From Desulfitobacterium sp050251735 (lineage in GTDB: Bacteria; Bacillota; Desulfitobacteriia; Desulfitobacteriales; Desulfitobacteriaceae): a stretch of 64,000 nucleotides of DNA. Of the stretch, positions 9,393 to 17,898 are shown in pieces (position 1 is the stretch's first letter; the number at the start of each line of letters is the position of its first letter). The stretch covers positions 1-64,000 of the forward strand of contig JBFWMF010000015.1 of the NCBI GenBank assembly GCA_050251735.1, given 5' to 3'. Made by a program: the position numbers and the translations under genes. A model generated the notes under the pieces. The model did not search any database, was not told where the DNA came from, and saw only the letters and a program-made list of their open reading frames with translations.

Positions 9393-9423
9393 AAAGCCTT
9401 AGCCCGAATTGTGCTTAGGCTTT
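9393..9423 (+). terminator. Rho-independent terminator after degV
   Basis: AAAGCCTTAGC pairs with GCTTAGGCTTT (one mismatch) around loop CCGAATTGT, just past the stop codon. The loop sequence matches the hairpin at 1262-1294. Confidence 0.6.
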
Positions 9424-9535
9424 ATGTCTTTAATACTATTCTATTTGTTTTTTCGATTTCCCAAACTGGGAAAGTTTGACGACCAGCTTCTCAAAATTGA
9501 AGAGTGCTCTCATGTTTTTGCACATGAGATAGATG

Positions 9536-9591
9536 CTAAAAAAGAGATAAGCAGGGTTGGAACGGAATTTCCTTCTGCTTCAACCCTGCTT
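9536..9591 (-). terminator. Terminator at the end of tatA
   Basis: AAGCAGGGTTG (9549-9559) pairs perfectly with CAACCCTGCTT (9581-9591). On the minus strand the stem is followed by CTCTTTTTT. The right arm includes the last codons of tatA. Confidence 0.75.
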
Positions 9592-9783
9592 AGTTTTCTC
9601 GGATTTTTCACCCCCGTCAGTCTTTTTGTCCTGTTCTAATGTAGTGGCTGATTTGAATTCCGTAATTCCGTTTCCTAACGTTTTTCCGAGTTCGGGCAAT
9701 TTTCCGGGACCAAAAATGATTAAGGCAATAACTAAGATAATGATTAAAGCCGTTGGCGTCATTAAACCAAATGTTATCTGCAT
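9580..9783 (-). CDS. tatA: Sec-independent protein translocase TatA/TatE
   Basis: A 67-residue protein with one N-terminal membrane helix (LIIILVIALIIFGPGKLPEL), the FGPxxLPELG hinge and an amphipathic helix (GKTLGNGITEFKS), followed by a charged tail. TatA oligomers form the twin-arginine translocation pore for folded, often cofactor-loaded enzymes. It lies just downstream of the torD remnant, consistent with a former exported molybdoenzyme operon. No tatC is in the window. Confidence 0.88.
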   Translation of the reverse strand: MQITFGLMTPTALIIILVIALIIFGPGKLPELGKTLGNGITEFKSATTLEQDKKTDGGEKSEKTKQG

Positions 9784-9798
9784 AGGCTACCCCTTCTC

Positions 9799-10352
9799 CT
9801 AAAGTTCAGCTTGTCTAAACAATTCGGGGTTTCTAGCTTGCTCCAGTTTTACATAACTCTCAGTTAACAGCGCGAGGGCTTGATAACAATTACTCTGAGC
9901 GTAGGTTCTGACATCCTTACAGAAATCCGGTAGCCATTGCGCTAAATGTTCTCCAAACAAACGCTGCTCGAAGTGCGTCATTTTTAAAAGAGCCGCTTTG
10001 TCATCCTTTTCCCAAGCCTCAGCTTCAATACTTGTAAAAATAGCCATGCCCTCCAATTCTGCACTGATATGACACGGCATTTGGGGAGGATTTACTTCCA
10101 GCCCTACTTCCCTGTATAGATTTTTGACGGCAAGGGTTATTTCTCCCATCAAATACACAAAACTCCCGTCTTCAAGCCTTTCCCGGTAGCATGATTCAAA
10201 GGGCGGACTGGGAAGGTGTTCGGGTCCAACAAATAATCGGGTAAACTCGACACGCCATTCGGTTAAAGGCTGCCGCAGCTTTGACATTCCTCGTTAATAA
10301 AGCTTCCCAGTAACTGCAAGTCCGCAATAAGCTCCGCATTTTCCGGGTTCAT
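9799..10352 (-). pseudogene. TorD-family molybdoenzyme chaperone, frameshifted and N-terminally incomplete
   Basis: TorD/DmsD chaperones bind the Tat signal and help load cofactor into molybdoenzymes. The frame from 10287 encodes the hallmark EFTRLFVGPEHLPSPPFES and C-terminal HFEQRLFGEHLAQWLPDF over 162 residues; intact proteins are about 190-220. Upstream sequence in another frame, from an ATG at 10352, reads MNPENAELIADLQLLG, which resembles the missing N-terminal helix. So a single frameshift near 10275-10290 seems to break the gene, and more N-terminal sequence is absent. The client oxidoreductase gene is not present; an IS remnant follows instead. Confidence 0.65.
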
Positions 10353-10505
10353 GCCAGCAATTTAGCCTCTGTAAAAATTTTGCAGCCCTTTATTGTACAT
10401 TTCAATTACTTTGTGAATTATCCTCTAATTTATCGAATTTGCCTTAAAAATGGATATACCTCCCCCTACCCCAGAATTTCACATTCTTACTCAATTGCCT
10501 GATTT

Positions 10506-11640
10506 CTAAGCACTGCTAAAAACAAATTCAGCACGATACTTCAACAGATATAGTCCTTTCAATAAAAGCCTTACCACTTCTCGTTGAGTTGCAAAATGAT
10601 TTCTCAAACGTCTAACTAAAAATGACTTCATGATATCTGATGATAAAGATCAAAGGGAGCACCGCTTCTATGGCATTCCCGCCATGCACAAAACAATGCT
10701 CAAAGCCACAGTCACGTTTTAAGTTATTGAAAATTGAGTTCTCGATATCCCAGCGTGCCCTGATTATCTTGAACAAGGTCTTCTGTGTCATATCCATACA
10801 AGTTGTTACGATCATAATCTGTGAGCGAAGCTTGTTCTTATGTTTTATTGCAAATTTCACAAACCGCAACGGTTGCTCCACGTTGTCCATAGTGAAGGTT
10901 GACTGGTAAACATGAACTTTCTCAAATCCTTGTTCATCTTTCCAAACCTCAACAGCTTCCGCCTTATTAGCAGTTTTTTTCGCCAACCGCAAACTATTAT
11001 TATTATTGTTTTTTGCTCGGACAATTGCATCAATGCCCAAATCCTTGCGGTGGTTAATCCAGATGGAATTACAGGCGAGAGCATCATAAACTACAACATC
11101 AATCAAGTTCTTATGACTCTTCACGACGCTTGAAATCTGCCTTTTTGCTACGTTCAGCTCACCTTCATCTTTTGAAACAGCATCTTGTCCGGGCTTGTAC
11201 ATCTCGAAGTCAATAACCATTTAGGACCCATACCTACCGTAGGGCATGACAGCACCACTATGGAAATAATGAATCTTTTCTGCTTTGGTGCTTTTCAAGC
11301 ATTCTGAACAGTTTTTCTTATTGCTCCCAAAGAATTTTGTTCCATCGATCGCGGCCACCATATATCCGTCAATGGTACCGTTTTCAAAAGCCTTATTCTC
11401 GACTGCTTTTTTTACAGTGTCCTGATTGATTTGTTTTAGCCCATCAATATTCATGACTTTAAGCGTATCTCTGATTGCATCAACCTGGAAAGCCGTATTT
11501 ATACATCAAATCATCTTGTGCCTCGCAATATCCTGCGTGGTCATAACATACTCCTGTTTTACATATATAAAATTCACTGGTGTGTATATGATATTGTTCA
11601 TGTTCTTTTTCTGGCGTTATATATTCTTAGAGTGATAAGT
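10506..11640 (-). pseudogene. IS4-like DDE transposase remnant with several lesions
   Basis: Fragments of one DDE transposase are readable: first Asp in MVAAIDGTKFFG, second Asp in VVVYDALAC, and the Glu region in RWDIENSIFNNLKRDCGFEH. An in-frame TAA at about 11220 separates the first two blocks (MPYGRYGS, then MVIDFEMY). A frameshift near 10635 moves the tail (DIMKSFLVRRLRNHF, ending at 10506) out of frame. The N-terminal part above 11455 is split by further stops (DDLMYKYGFPG in one frame, VDAIRDTLKV in another). The element is dead. Its terminal repeats were not identified. Confidence 0.7.
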
Positions 11641-11689
11641 TCCCCTTCACGGTTCATCATGAACCCTTCCATAGTCCAACAATTAGACA

Positions 11690-11719
11690 GACCTTCCCCT
11701 CGGCGGGGAAGGTCATTTT
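11690..11719 (+). terminator. GC-rich hairpin with T-run at the left edge of the conjugative element
   Basis: GACCTTCCCC and GGGGAAGGTC form a perfect 10-bp stem with a 5-nt loop, followed on the plus strand by ATTTTT. It separates the IS remnant from the first element gene and may insulate the element's long minus-strand operon. Confidence 0.6.
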
Positions 11720-11726
11720 TAGCCCA

Positions 11727-11996
11727 TCAGCCTAAATCCCTCTGCATTAAATGATACAGATTGCTGCTCTTGCCGCCGTTCTCACGCCACCTTTTTTCCT
11801 TACGCAGACGGCCGCTTTTTTCAAGGTCAGCTATAGCACGTTTAACGGTGCTTCGGGACAGCTTTAACTCCTTGGCGATGGTACCAATCGCCGGGTAGCA
11901 TTTACCATCCTTATCTGATCGGTCATGAAGGTACATATAGACAGCCCTGGCACGATGCGGAAGCTCCGAGGAATAAAGAGAAAAAAAGTAACCCAC
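11727..11996 (-). CDS. Helix-turn-helix (HTH_36-like) element protein
   Basis: An 89-residue protein consisting almost entirely of a winged helix: ARAVYMYLHDRSDKDGKCYP, then IGTIAKELKLSRSTVKRAI and a basic wing RLRKEKRWRENG. Such proteins are common at this position in Clostridia conjugative elements and resemble replication-initiator or regulatory HTH_36 domains. The start is GTG with AGGAGGTG 5 nt upstream. It lies directly after virD4 and is the last gene of the element on this side. Confidence 0.7.
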   Translation of the reverse strand: MGYFFSLYSSELPHRARAVYMYLHDRSDKDGKCYPAIGTIAKELKLSRSTVKRAIADLEKSGRLRKEKRWRENGGKSSNLYHLMQRDLG

Positions 11997-12007
11997 AGCT
12001 TCACCTC

Positions 12008-13825
12008 CTATTCAATCCGAACAGGTGCTTTTGTCCTGGCAGGCGCTTCCGGCTCCTGAATCGGTGAGTGAAGTATTCCGCCCGATGCGGATGGACCAGC
12101 TTCAGCTTCCTCCGTCACATCCACGCTGGCAGAGTGCCGGCGGATGATTTCTTCCTCTACCCTGTGTCTGTCGGCATACTCCACCCTCCGGGCCGATTTC
12201 TCGGAAATCTCATAAGGCTTGCCGAAGGTTATACCCCATTCCGTAAATAGCTTTAGCTTGGTACGCATCGGGTAGGTGCCCGTCTTTGTGATAACAAAAT
12301 GACCCTTAGGCATAGACTTTAGCTCATCCGGTGTCATCAGCGGACGCTCGATCATTTGCAGGCTCTGCGACGGGTCGTTTTTACCCCGGCTGACGGAGCC
12401 GCTCATGACGGTCTTGCTTCCCATGGCTTTTGATAAAATCTGCGCTGATTCGCTATTGGGAGCAAAGCCGCCGAACACGGTATCCTGGCAGTTGTCAATG
12501 ATGATGGCAGAGCCTTCGCGGCCATAGTTTTTCTCCAGCTGAGCAAAGCTCTGGATGATGGCTACAATGGACACACGACGGGAACGGGAAGCAGAGAACA
12601 TCATCTCCGCCGACTCGATTTTGGGGATGGTTCCGATCTCGTCGAGAAACATCATCACACGGTTGGGGAGCTTTCCTCCATGCTCGTCAGCCACTGACAG
12701 GATTTCACGGTAGAGCTGCTGGACGATCAGGCTGATAATGAAATACTTTGTGTTGTCTTCCTCCGGCATTACCAGGAATATTGCACTTTTCTCTGTACAA
12801 AACTTCTCCGCATCGATTGCTGTGTCAAAGCACAGGATTTGCTCCAGCTCAGAATCCAGAAACGAATTGAGCCTTGACAGCGCCGTAGAAAGAACACTCT
12901 GCATTGCTTGTTCCGCAGTATTGAGTGCCGCCCCAGCGAACCACTTGGTCTTGTGCTCATCCGGCAGATGGGCAAGGAGCAGCTGAAACAAAGTCCTGCC
13001 CTTGACGCCGCTGGGTGCAAGCAGATCCTGAATGAGCTTGAATACGGATACTATGTGCCTCTGCTTCGGTTCACAGTATTCCGCTATAAGCAGAATCACG
13101 GATGTCAGCAGTCCTTCCGCCGCGTCATAGAAGAAGGCATTTTGTCCAGCCATTGCCGTATCGAAACCTCCGGAGTTAATGATAGTCTTTGCGGTAATCT
13201 TTGCATACTTCTCCGCTCTGGCTTTAAATGCAAGATTCTGAGGATTATTGAGATATGCATCCATATACCGGTTGACCAGATGGAGAAGATTGTTTCCGTC
13301 CGAGCGGGTAGGGTTTCTCAGGTCAATGACTGCAATATCGTATCCATATTTTTCTTTTGCAATCCCGGCATAATTGCGGTAGAGATCGCCCTTGGTGTCG
13401 GTGGTCACAAAACTCATTCCGCAGGCGCAGGCATATTCTAGATTAGGATAAAGAAAGTTAGCGGTCTTGCCGACGCCTGCCGCGCCGATCATCAGACAGT
13501 GGATATCGTCATCGTCTACCATCGCATATCCGTGCTGAGCTTTATTATCAAACAGCGACGCTTTCCTCCAGCCGACTATCAGACCCTGCTCTTTCGGAAG
13601 GCTTTCACCCTTTCTCCACTTCTCCGGCTCGTAGGGAATTTCTGTATAAGTCTTTTTAATCTCCTGCTTCGTTGCCCAGCGCGCCGTACCGTGCTGGCCG
13701 TCGCCGACGGTTTTGGACTTGATCCCGTTTAAGGTGTAGTAATGCGCTATAAGCGATAACAAACCGATAACCCCGAACATAGACAGTCCGGCGGCTGATA
13801 GGATTATGATTTGGGATGTCTGCAA
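12008..13825 (-). CDS. virD4: VirD4/TraG-type conjugal coupling ATPase
   Basis: The coupling protein links the relaxase-DNA complex to the secretion channel at the membrane. In 605 residues it shows one or two N-terminal membrane segments (IIILSAAGLSMFGVIGLLSL), Walker A (GAAGVGKTANFLYPN), the MSFVTTDTKGDLYR region, Walker B (VMMFLDEIGTIPK) and the SIVAIIQSFAQLEKNYG motif. The start is TTG behind AAAGGAGGG. It sits downstream of the relaxase and primase-like genes in a DNA-processing operon. Confidence 0.92.
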   Translation of the reverse strand: MQTSQIIILSAAGLSMFGVIGLLSLIAHYYTLNGIKSKTVGDGQHGTARWATKQEIKKTYTEIPYEPEKWRKGESLPKEQGLIVGWRKASLFDNKAQHGYAMVDDDDIHCLMIGAAGVGKTANFLYPNLEYACACGMSFVTTDTKGDLYRNYAGIAKEKYGYDIAVIDLRNPTRSDGNNLLHLVNRYMDAYLNNPQNLAFKARAEKYAKITAKTIINSGGFDTAMAGQNAFFYDAAEGLLTSVILLIAEYCEPKQRHIVSVFKLIQDLLAPSGVKGRTLFQLLLAHLPDEHKTKWFAGAALNTAEQAMQSVLSTALSRLNSFLDSELEQILCFDTAIDAEKFCTEKSAIFLVMPEEDNTKYFIISLIVQQLYREILSVADEHGGKLPNRVMMFLDEIGTIPKIESAEMMFSASRSRRVSIVAIIQSFAQLEKNYGREGSAIIIDNCQDTVFGGFAPNSESAQILSKAMGSKTVMSGSVSRGKNDPSQSLQMIERPLMTPDELKSMPKGHFVITKTGTYPMRTKLKLFTEWGITFGKPYEISEKSARRVEYADRHRVEEEIIRRHSASVDVTEEAEAGPSASGGILHSPIQEPEAPARTKAPVRIE

Positions 13826-13838
13826 CTCGATCCCTCCT

Positions 13839-15272
13839 TTACATGGTCATAGAAAAATTTACTGCTTGCTCCTGCACCGGCAACATCGATGGCAGCTCCT
13901 GCTCAACAAACATTATGGTTTTAATGCAATCCAGCGCAAGGAGCTGATAGGAGGACAGGAGCTTTTCCTTATCCTCCAGTGTACGGATGCCGATCATCTG
14001 AAGCTGACGGCTGATATTGGAAACGTCCTGTCGCAGCTGCTCCGCCTTGGTGCGAAGCCAGCCACGATCCTCATGGGGACGGTAGCTGTCCTGCAGCTTT
14101 TGAATGAGCTGCACCATTGTCACTGGCTGTTCCATCTGGCGCATTTGCCTTTGCATGGATGTCAGTGAGCTGGCTGCCATGCACTGCAGACATTCCCGAA
14201 CAGCTTCCGAATTCAGAGCTGCTGTTTTGCCGGAGGCTAGTAGCGGCTCCACTGCCTCGGCGCACTCTGCAAGGAAGAAGTCAATGTCTTTATGCGCTGA
14301 AAGAGCATTGCACAAATCATGTAGCTCCCTAACAACCTTTGGCAGAAGCTCCAGCTTCGGATGCTCTCTTGCCGGGATGGGACTTACACCGTTTTTGGCT
14401 TTCAGATCCTCATTCCAGTCCTTGTACTGCGATTGCATTACTGAAATATCCCTATAGCCCTTTTCGTGCAGGATATCTTTCAGGCGGCTGACAGCCTCAA
14501 TGCCTGCTTCATCATGGTCCAGGCACAGCACGACGCTTTTCAGATGAGGATTCAGCTCCAGCTGGCAGAGCATAGCGTGTTCCGATACGCCATCAAGCGT
14601 GACATAGCTGTGGTGCTTCCAGCCATCTTTATTCAGGGTGATAAACGACAGCATATCCACAGGCGCCTCAAAAACGTATAGTGTATCGCTTTCCCCCAAC
14701 CGGTGAAAGCTGTATTTCGGATCACTGCCTTCCACGTTGCCCTTGTATGGCTCTCCCCGAGTATAGGTTCCGCGTTTGTGAGCATGACGGGGAATGCCGT
14801 TTTCATCCAGGCCCACAAATACTGCATTGTGATATTTCTTATCCTCATAAATCAGCTTTTCGTGGGCGAAGTGCGTCAGCACTTCCCTGTCTATGAAGCG
14901 CTGTTTGATAAGATAGGCAAACACTCGGCGCATATCCATATTGGCTTCTGGCAGCGCGAAGAATTTGCGTGTAAGCGGCACACTCTTGGAGGTCTGGTTC
15001 CATTCCACACCGGACTCGCCGCCGAGGAGCAGCGTAACGGCTTCGGGAAAGCTCATGTCATAGAACTGCTGGACAAAGTCGATGGCATGGCCGCCTTCTT
15101 TCCTGGAATGACGGAACCACTGACTGCCGCGCACGGTCACGCTGTCATGACGTTTCCAGCGCCACTCGCGGCCGGAACGAACGAGCTGTTCACCCTGCCG
15201 TTGGAGGAAGTCCACTAAATCCACTGAATTGGCCCGTTGTTTTTGTTCGTCTGTAAAGTGAATATATTCCAT
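13839..15272 (-). CDS. CHC2/TOPRIM primase-like protein (DUF3991-type)
   Basis: A 477-residue protein. Residues 1-75 resemble a CHC2-like primase zinc-binding fold (DLVDFLQRQGEQLVRSGREW, FRHSRKEGGHAIDFVQQFY) although the usual cysteines are not conserved. A DUF3991-like segment follows, then TOPRIM (LYVFEAPVDMLSF, VVLCLDHDEAGIEAVSRL). Such proteins probably make primers for the transferred strand. The protein ends in SMTM, one of the Met-rich tails seen on several element proteins. It is directly upstream of virD4 (13-bp gap). Confidence 0.75.
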   Translation of the reverse strand: MEYIHFTDEQKQRANSVDLVDFLQRQGEQLVRSGREWRWKRHDSVTVRGSQWFRHSRKEGGHAIDFVQQFYDMSFPEAVTLLLGGESGVEWNQTSKSVPLTRKFFALPEANMDMRRVFAYLIKQRFIDREVLTHFAHEKLIYEDKKYHNAVFVGLDENGIPRHAHKRGTYTRGEPYKGNVEGSDPKYSFHRLGESDTLYVFEAPVDMLSFITLNKDGWKHHSYVTLDGVSEHAMLCQLELNPHLKSVVLCLDHDEAGIEAVSRLKDILHEKGYRDISVMQSQYKDWNEDLKAKNGVSPIPAREHPKLELLPKVVRELHDLCNALSAHKDIDFFLAECAEAVEPLLASGKTAALNSEAVRECLQCMAASSLTSMQRQMRQMEQPVTMVQLIQKLQDSYRPHEDRGWLRTKAEQLRQDVSNISRQLQMIGIRTLEDKEKLLSSYQLLALDCIKTIMFVEQELPSMLPVQEQAVNFSMTM

Positions 15273-15290
15273 ACTCCACTACCCCCTTAG

Positions 15291-15422
15291 TCAGCGTTTT
15301 CTCTTGCCGCACCGACGAAAAAAAGCCACCCGCCGATGAGCGGATGGTTTGGGTGATGTCGGTTTGATTTTTACGGGAATCGGTTCTTTTTTTCGGAGCA
15401 GTTTTGGATATTGCATCCGCAT
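15291..15422 (-). CDS. Small basic protein between relaxase and primase-like gene
   Basis: A 43-residue ORF starting MRMQYPKLLRKKEPIPVKIK and ending RRCGKRKR, very rich in Lys and Arg. It has a strong Shine-Dalgarno (AAAGGAGGG, 6 nt from the ATG) and sits neatly in the gap between the relaxase stop and the primase-like start. That supports it as a real gene. Function is unknown; a nucleic-acid-binding role is only suggested by charge. Confidence 0.5.
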   Translation of the reverse strand: MRMQYPKLLRKKEPIPVKIKPTSPKPSAHRRVAFFRRCGKRKR

Positions 15423-15439
15423 GTAAGCCCTCCTTTGTA

Positions 15440-17113
15440 TTAATAGTTTGTATGCTTGAGTTCATGATCGTCCTGGGCGTGACCTTGGGCGATCTTTTTC
15501 TCACGGATTTTTCGACGCAGTTTGCTGTCCGTCTGCATGGCGGGACCGCCGGAAAGTCTTTGCTGTTCATCCCTGAAAATCCGGCTTAAGTGATGCAGGA
15601 GCCTTGTCGCTGCAAGTAACAGAAAGGGATTACTGAAAGTGTCCATATTGTCAAGAAAATACCGCGCGTAAACGTTACCCTGTTCAGCAGACAAGGTGAA
15701 CCAGCGTACTGCGGCTTCACGGTCATAAGGGACATCCTCGCCCATAAGGAACAGCTTGCCGAGAGCATATTGTGCATGCTGGTTGCCCTGCTCCGCAGAA
15801 GCGGTCAGCCATTCAACAGCCGTTTTCACATCCTTGGGGTGACCGTCTCCCAGCAGATAGCGTCTTCCGAGGCGATACTGAGCGAATGAATTATTGGGAA
15901 CCGACGCTTTCGTTAACAGTTCCGCAGAGTTTTCGGTATTCATCTCCTGCCCGTCATCGGGTAACTGCTCCGCTTCCTCATCTCCCTCTAAAGTAAAATA
16001 GTGACTGCTGATGCTCATGGCTTCGGAGATCACCATATTTTTTATGCTCTTAAATTCTTTCTGCCGCGAGAGCGGCAGTGGATCAGGAGTCTTGTCAGTA
16101 TATGTTCGCAGGACTTCGTTCCGAAGCCCATGCCATTTTGCATAGGCTTCCGACACCTGCTCATTCTTCGCCAGCTCATCTACGATCTGATCCACGATTG
16201 CTTTAAGTGGCGCTTTTAGATAACCGTAGTGCTTCTTTCCTGAGGTGTGCTTCAACCGTTCTGCCAGATGCATGAGCAGTGCCTCAATAGTTTCGCTCTC
16301 ACACACGCTCCCGCTCATCCTGCCTATAATCTCTCTTAAGGCTTCACGGCTCTTGCCGGCGAGCTCGTTTCTTTGAGTGGTTTGCTCAGCATATATCTGA
16401 ATCAAATCCTGCTGAAAGATTTCCCTTGCCAGACTGCCCCGCATTTTATCAATTGCAGTCTTAGTGACATACCCTTCGCGGGGATTCACCGAGTGCACGA
16501 GCATGTGGCAGTGAGGATGATGGCCTTCGTTATGAAATGCAGCATACCAGCGCAGATTTTCCGGAGCTATTTTCATCTGCTCGGCAAGCATATTCCGCTG
16601 CTTGCGCAGGAGTGCCATCCATGCGGCGGCATTATCATATCCAAGCCGGGCGGCATCCTCCCGCCGCAGAGAAATGATAGGAGTCCAGACATTTCCGGTA
16701 TGCTGGGCAACTTCTTCCATCACCTTTGACAGCACCAGCGGCGTATCCCCATCGGAAAACAGTCCATGGGTTCCTAGCTTCTCAGCACGGGGACGAGTAG
16801 CAATGTAATTGACATAGATCTCCTGATGGGATAGTTGATCCAGATTTTGATCCAGTGCTGAGCTGATGAATTCCGAAGCATTTTTCGTAGTTGGATGTTT
16901 GAGATAGTCCTCGTACTCGAACACATCCGCGGTATCAGGAAACTGAACGAGAATATCTTTGATGAGCATTTTCTGTTTCTGCGTGGCGGAGCTGTCGCGG
17001 GAGAAGGTAGATATTTTCTCCACGCCGTCGCGCGTCGCCACATACTCCACAAGATTCTCAAGATGAACCGCTGAGTTTTTTAAGTATCGACATTTGAAGA
17101 TGATTTTCGGCAT
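15440..17113 (-). CDS. MobL/MobP3-type relaxase with Sel1-like repeats
   Basis: A 557-residue relaxase that would nick the transfer origin and pilot the DNA strand. The metal-binding histidine cluster is visible as FHNEGHHPHCHMLVHSV (about residues 215-230), after an N-terminal region with an early candidate catalytic Tyr (VEYVATRDGVEK). Residues about 425-505 hold two Sel1-like repeats (YRLGRRYLLGDGHPKDVKTA; YALGKLFLMGEDVPYDREAA), a fusion typical of this relaxase group in Clostridia. It lies just downstream of the relaxosome gene, with a 2-bp gap. Confidence 0.88.
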   Translation of the reverse strand: MPKIIFKCRYLKNSAVHLENLVEYVATRDGVEKISTFSRDSSATQKQKMLIKDILVQFPDTADVFEYEDYLKHPTTKNASEFISSALDQNLDQLSHQEIYVNYIATRPRAEKLGTHGLFSDGDTPLVLSKVMEEVAQHTGNVWTPIISLRREDAARLGYDNAAAWMALLRKQRNMLAEQMKIAPENLRWYAAFHNEGHHPHCHMLVHSVNPREGYVTKTAIDKMRGSLAREIFQQDLIQIYAEQTTQRNELAGKSREALREIIGRMSGSVCESETIEALLMHLAERLKHTSGKKHYGYLKAPLKAIVDQIVDELAKNEQVSEAYAKWHGLRNEVLRTYTDKTPDPLPLSRQKEFKSIKNMVISEAMSISSHYFTLEGDEEAEQLPDDGQEMNTENSAELLTKASVPNNSFAQYRLGRRYLLGDGHPKDVKTAVEWLTASAEQGNQHAQYALGKLFLMGEDVPYDREAAVRWFTLSAEQGNVYARYFLDNMDTFSNPFLLLAATRLLHHLSRIFRDEQQRLSGGPAMQTDSKLRRKIREKKIAQGHAQDDHELKHTNY

Positions 17114-17115
17114 GG

Positions 17116-17523
17116 TTATTCACCCTTTTGGAATTTCGTAACATCCTCGAAGGTCACTGAGCCGATGGATTTCTTCACGTCGGCAACGCACTTTCCGCGC
17201 AGCCGATGCAGTGTGTTTTCATCCACCTCCGCTGTGGACGCTAGGATGTTCATCATCATGGACATCTCCACGGCCAATTTAAACATCACGCGGGCAATGC
17301 GGTTTTCCGACGTCCCGATGATGCCTGACATGGCCGAGGTGATAGCAGTTGGCAAAAACTTCATGCTATCCTCTGCCGAGATATAGCCGCAATAAAAGCG
17401 AATAGCCTTTTCAATAAACTCACTCTGACTTTTGCAGTTGTCTTTTTCATAGAGTTCCTGCACCCTTTGCTGTGTTTTAGGGTACATCCATAACGGAAAT
17501 CTTTTTTTATTTTCCTCTGCCAT
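17116..17523 (-). CDS. Relaxosome accessory protein (MobC-like, ribbon-helix-helix)
   Basis: A 135-residue protein with an N-terminal ribbon-helix-helix-like segment (FPLWMYPKTQQRVQELY, then SQSEFIEKAIRFY) and a helical C-terminal half. Its position directly before the relaxase fits a protein that binds oriT and recruits the relaxase. The start at 17523 is preferred because the earlier ATG (17538) overlaps the GGAGGT Shine-Dalgarno. A large inverted repeat lies just upstream. Confidence 0.7.
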   Translation of the reverse strand: MAEENKKRFPLWMYPKTQQRVQELYEKDNCKSQSEFIEKAIRFYCGYISAEDSMKFLPTAITSAMSGIIGTSENRIARVMFKLAVEMSMMMNILASTAEVDENTLHRLRGKCVADVKKSIGSVTFEDVTKFQKGE

Positions 17524-17544
17524 AAGTTTTACCTCCATTTTTTT

Positions 17545-17603
17545 GAATTATAAAAAGCACCCTCTGGAATTGCAGCTTAAATTCCAGAGAGTGCTTATAA
17601 TTC
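17545..17603. repeat. Large imperfect inverted repeat upstream of the relaxosome gene (oriT candidate or terminator)
   Basis: GAATTATA...AGCACCCTCTGGAATT pairs with AATTCCAGAGAGTGCTTATAATTC over about 23 bp with two small interruptions and an 8-nt loop. It sits 22 bp before the relaxosome gene start, a usual place for oriT. A terminator for the upstream cargo genes is also possible because both ends are AT-rich. Confidence 0.45.
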
Positions 17604-17688
17604 ACTTTTAATATTACATTTATAAGATTATTAAGAGTATGAGTTAGCCTCAAAGATTATCATTTCATATCTATATATTTCATTCAAA

Positions 17689-17898
17689 TTATTTGATATA
17701 GCAAGTATATGGATAATATGCAATTTGCAATTGCATTTTTACCGAGATTAGCTGGTCCGCGCCCTCTAGGTACCAAACTCCTAAATACCCGGCCGCCTCC
17801 CGCTGGAGCACTAGACGTGCGGAGGCGGTCATCCTGTTAGTGATAGTGAATTGCGGATTAAAAGAATCTCCTTTTTCAGCATTATCCGAGAGCCACAT
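17689..17898 (-). pseudogene. Short ORF after the SMC-like gene, possible Fic N-terminal remnant
   Basis: About 70 residues overlapping the end of the SMC-like gene by 17 bp. An internal stretch, FNPQFTITNRMTA, preceded by AAAGGAGA, resembles the start of Fic AMP-transferase-family proteins. The following residues do not, and there is no Fic catalytic motif. The ORF then passes through a GC-rich hairpin (CCGCCTCC/GGAGGCGG, about 17790-17827). I read it as a truncated gene start fused to unrelated sequence; it could also be a chance ORF. Confidence 0.25.

Noticed and set aside
15190..15570. Minus-strand 126-codon frame across the relaxase end and primase-like start
   Set aside because: It overlaps the relaxase end, the well-supported 43-aa gene and the primase-like start in another frame and has no RBS.
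17689..17898. Functional Fic toxin gene
   Set aside because: Only a short N-terminal likeness is present; there is no HxFx(D/E)GN(G/K)R motif, so it is listed only as a low-confidence remnant.
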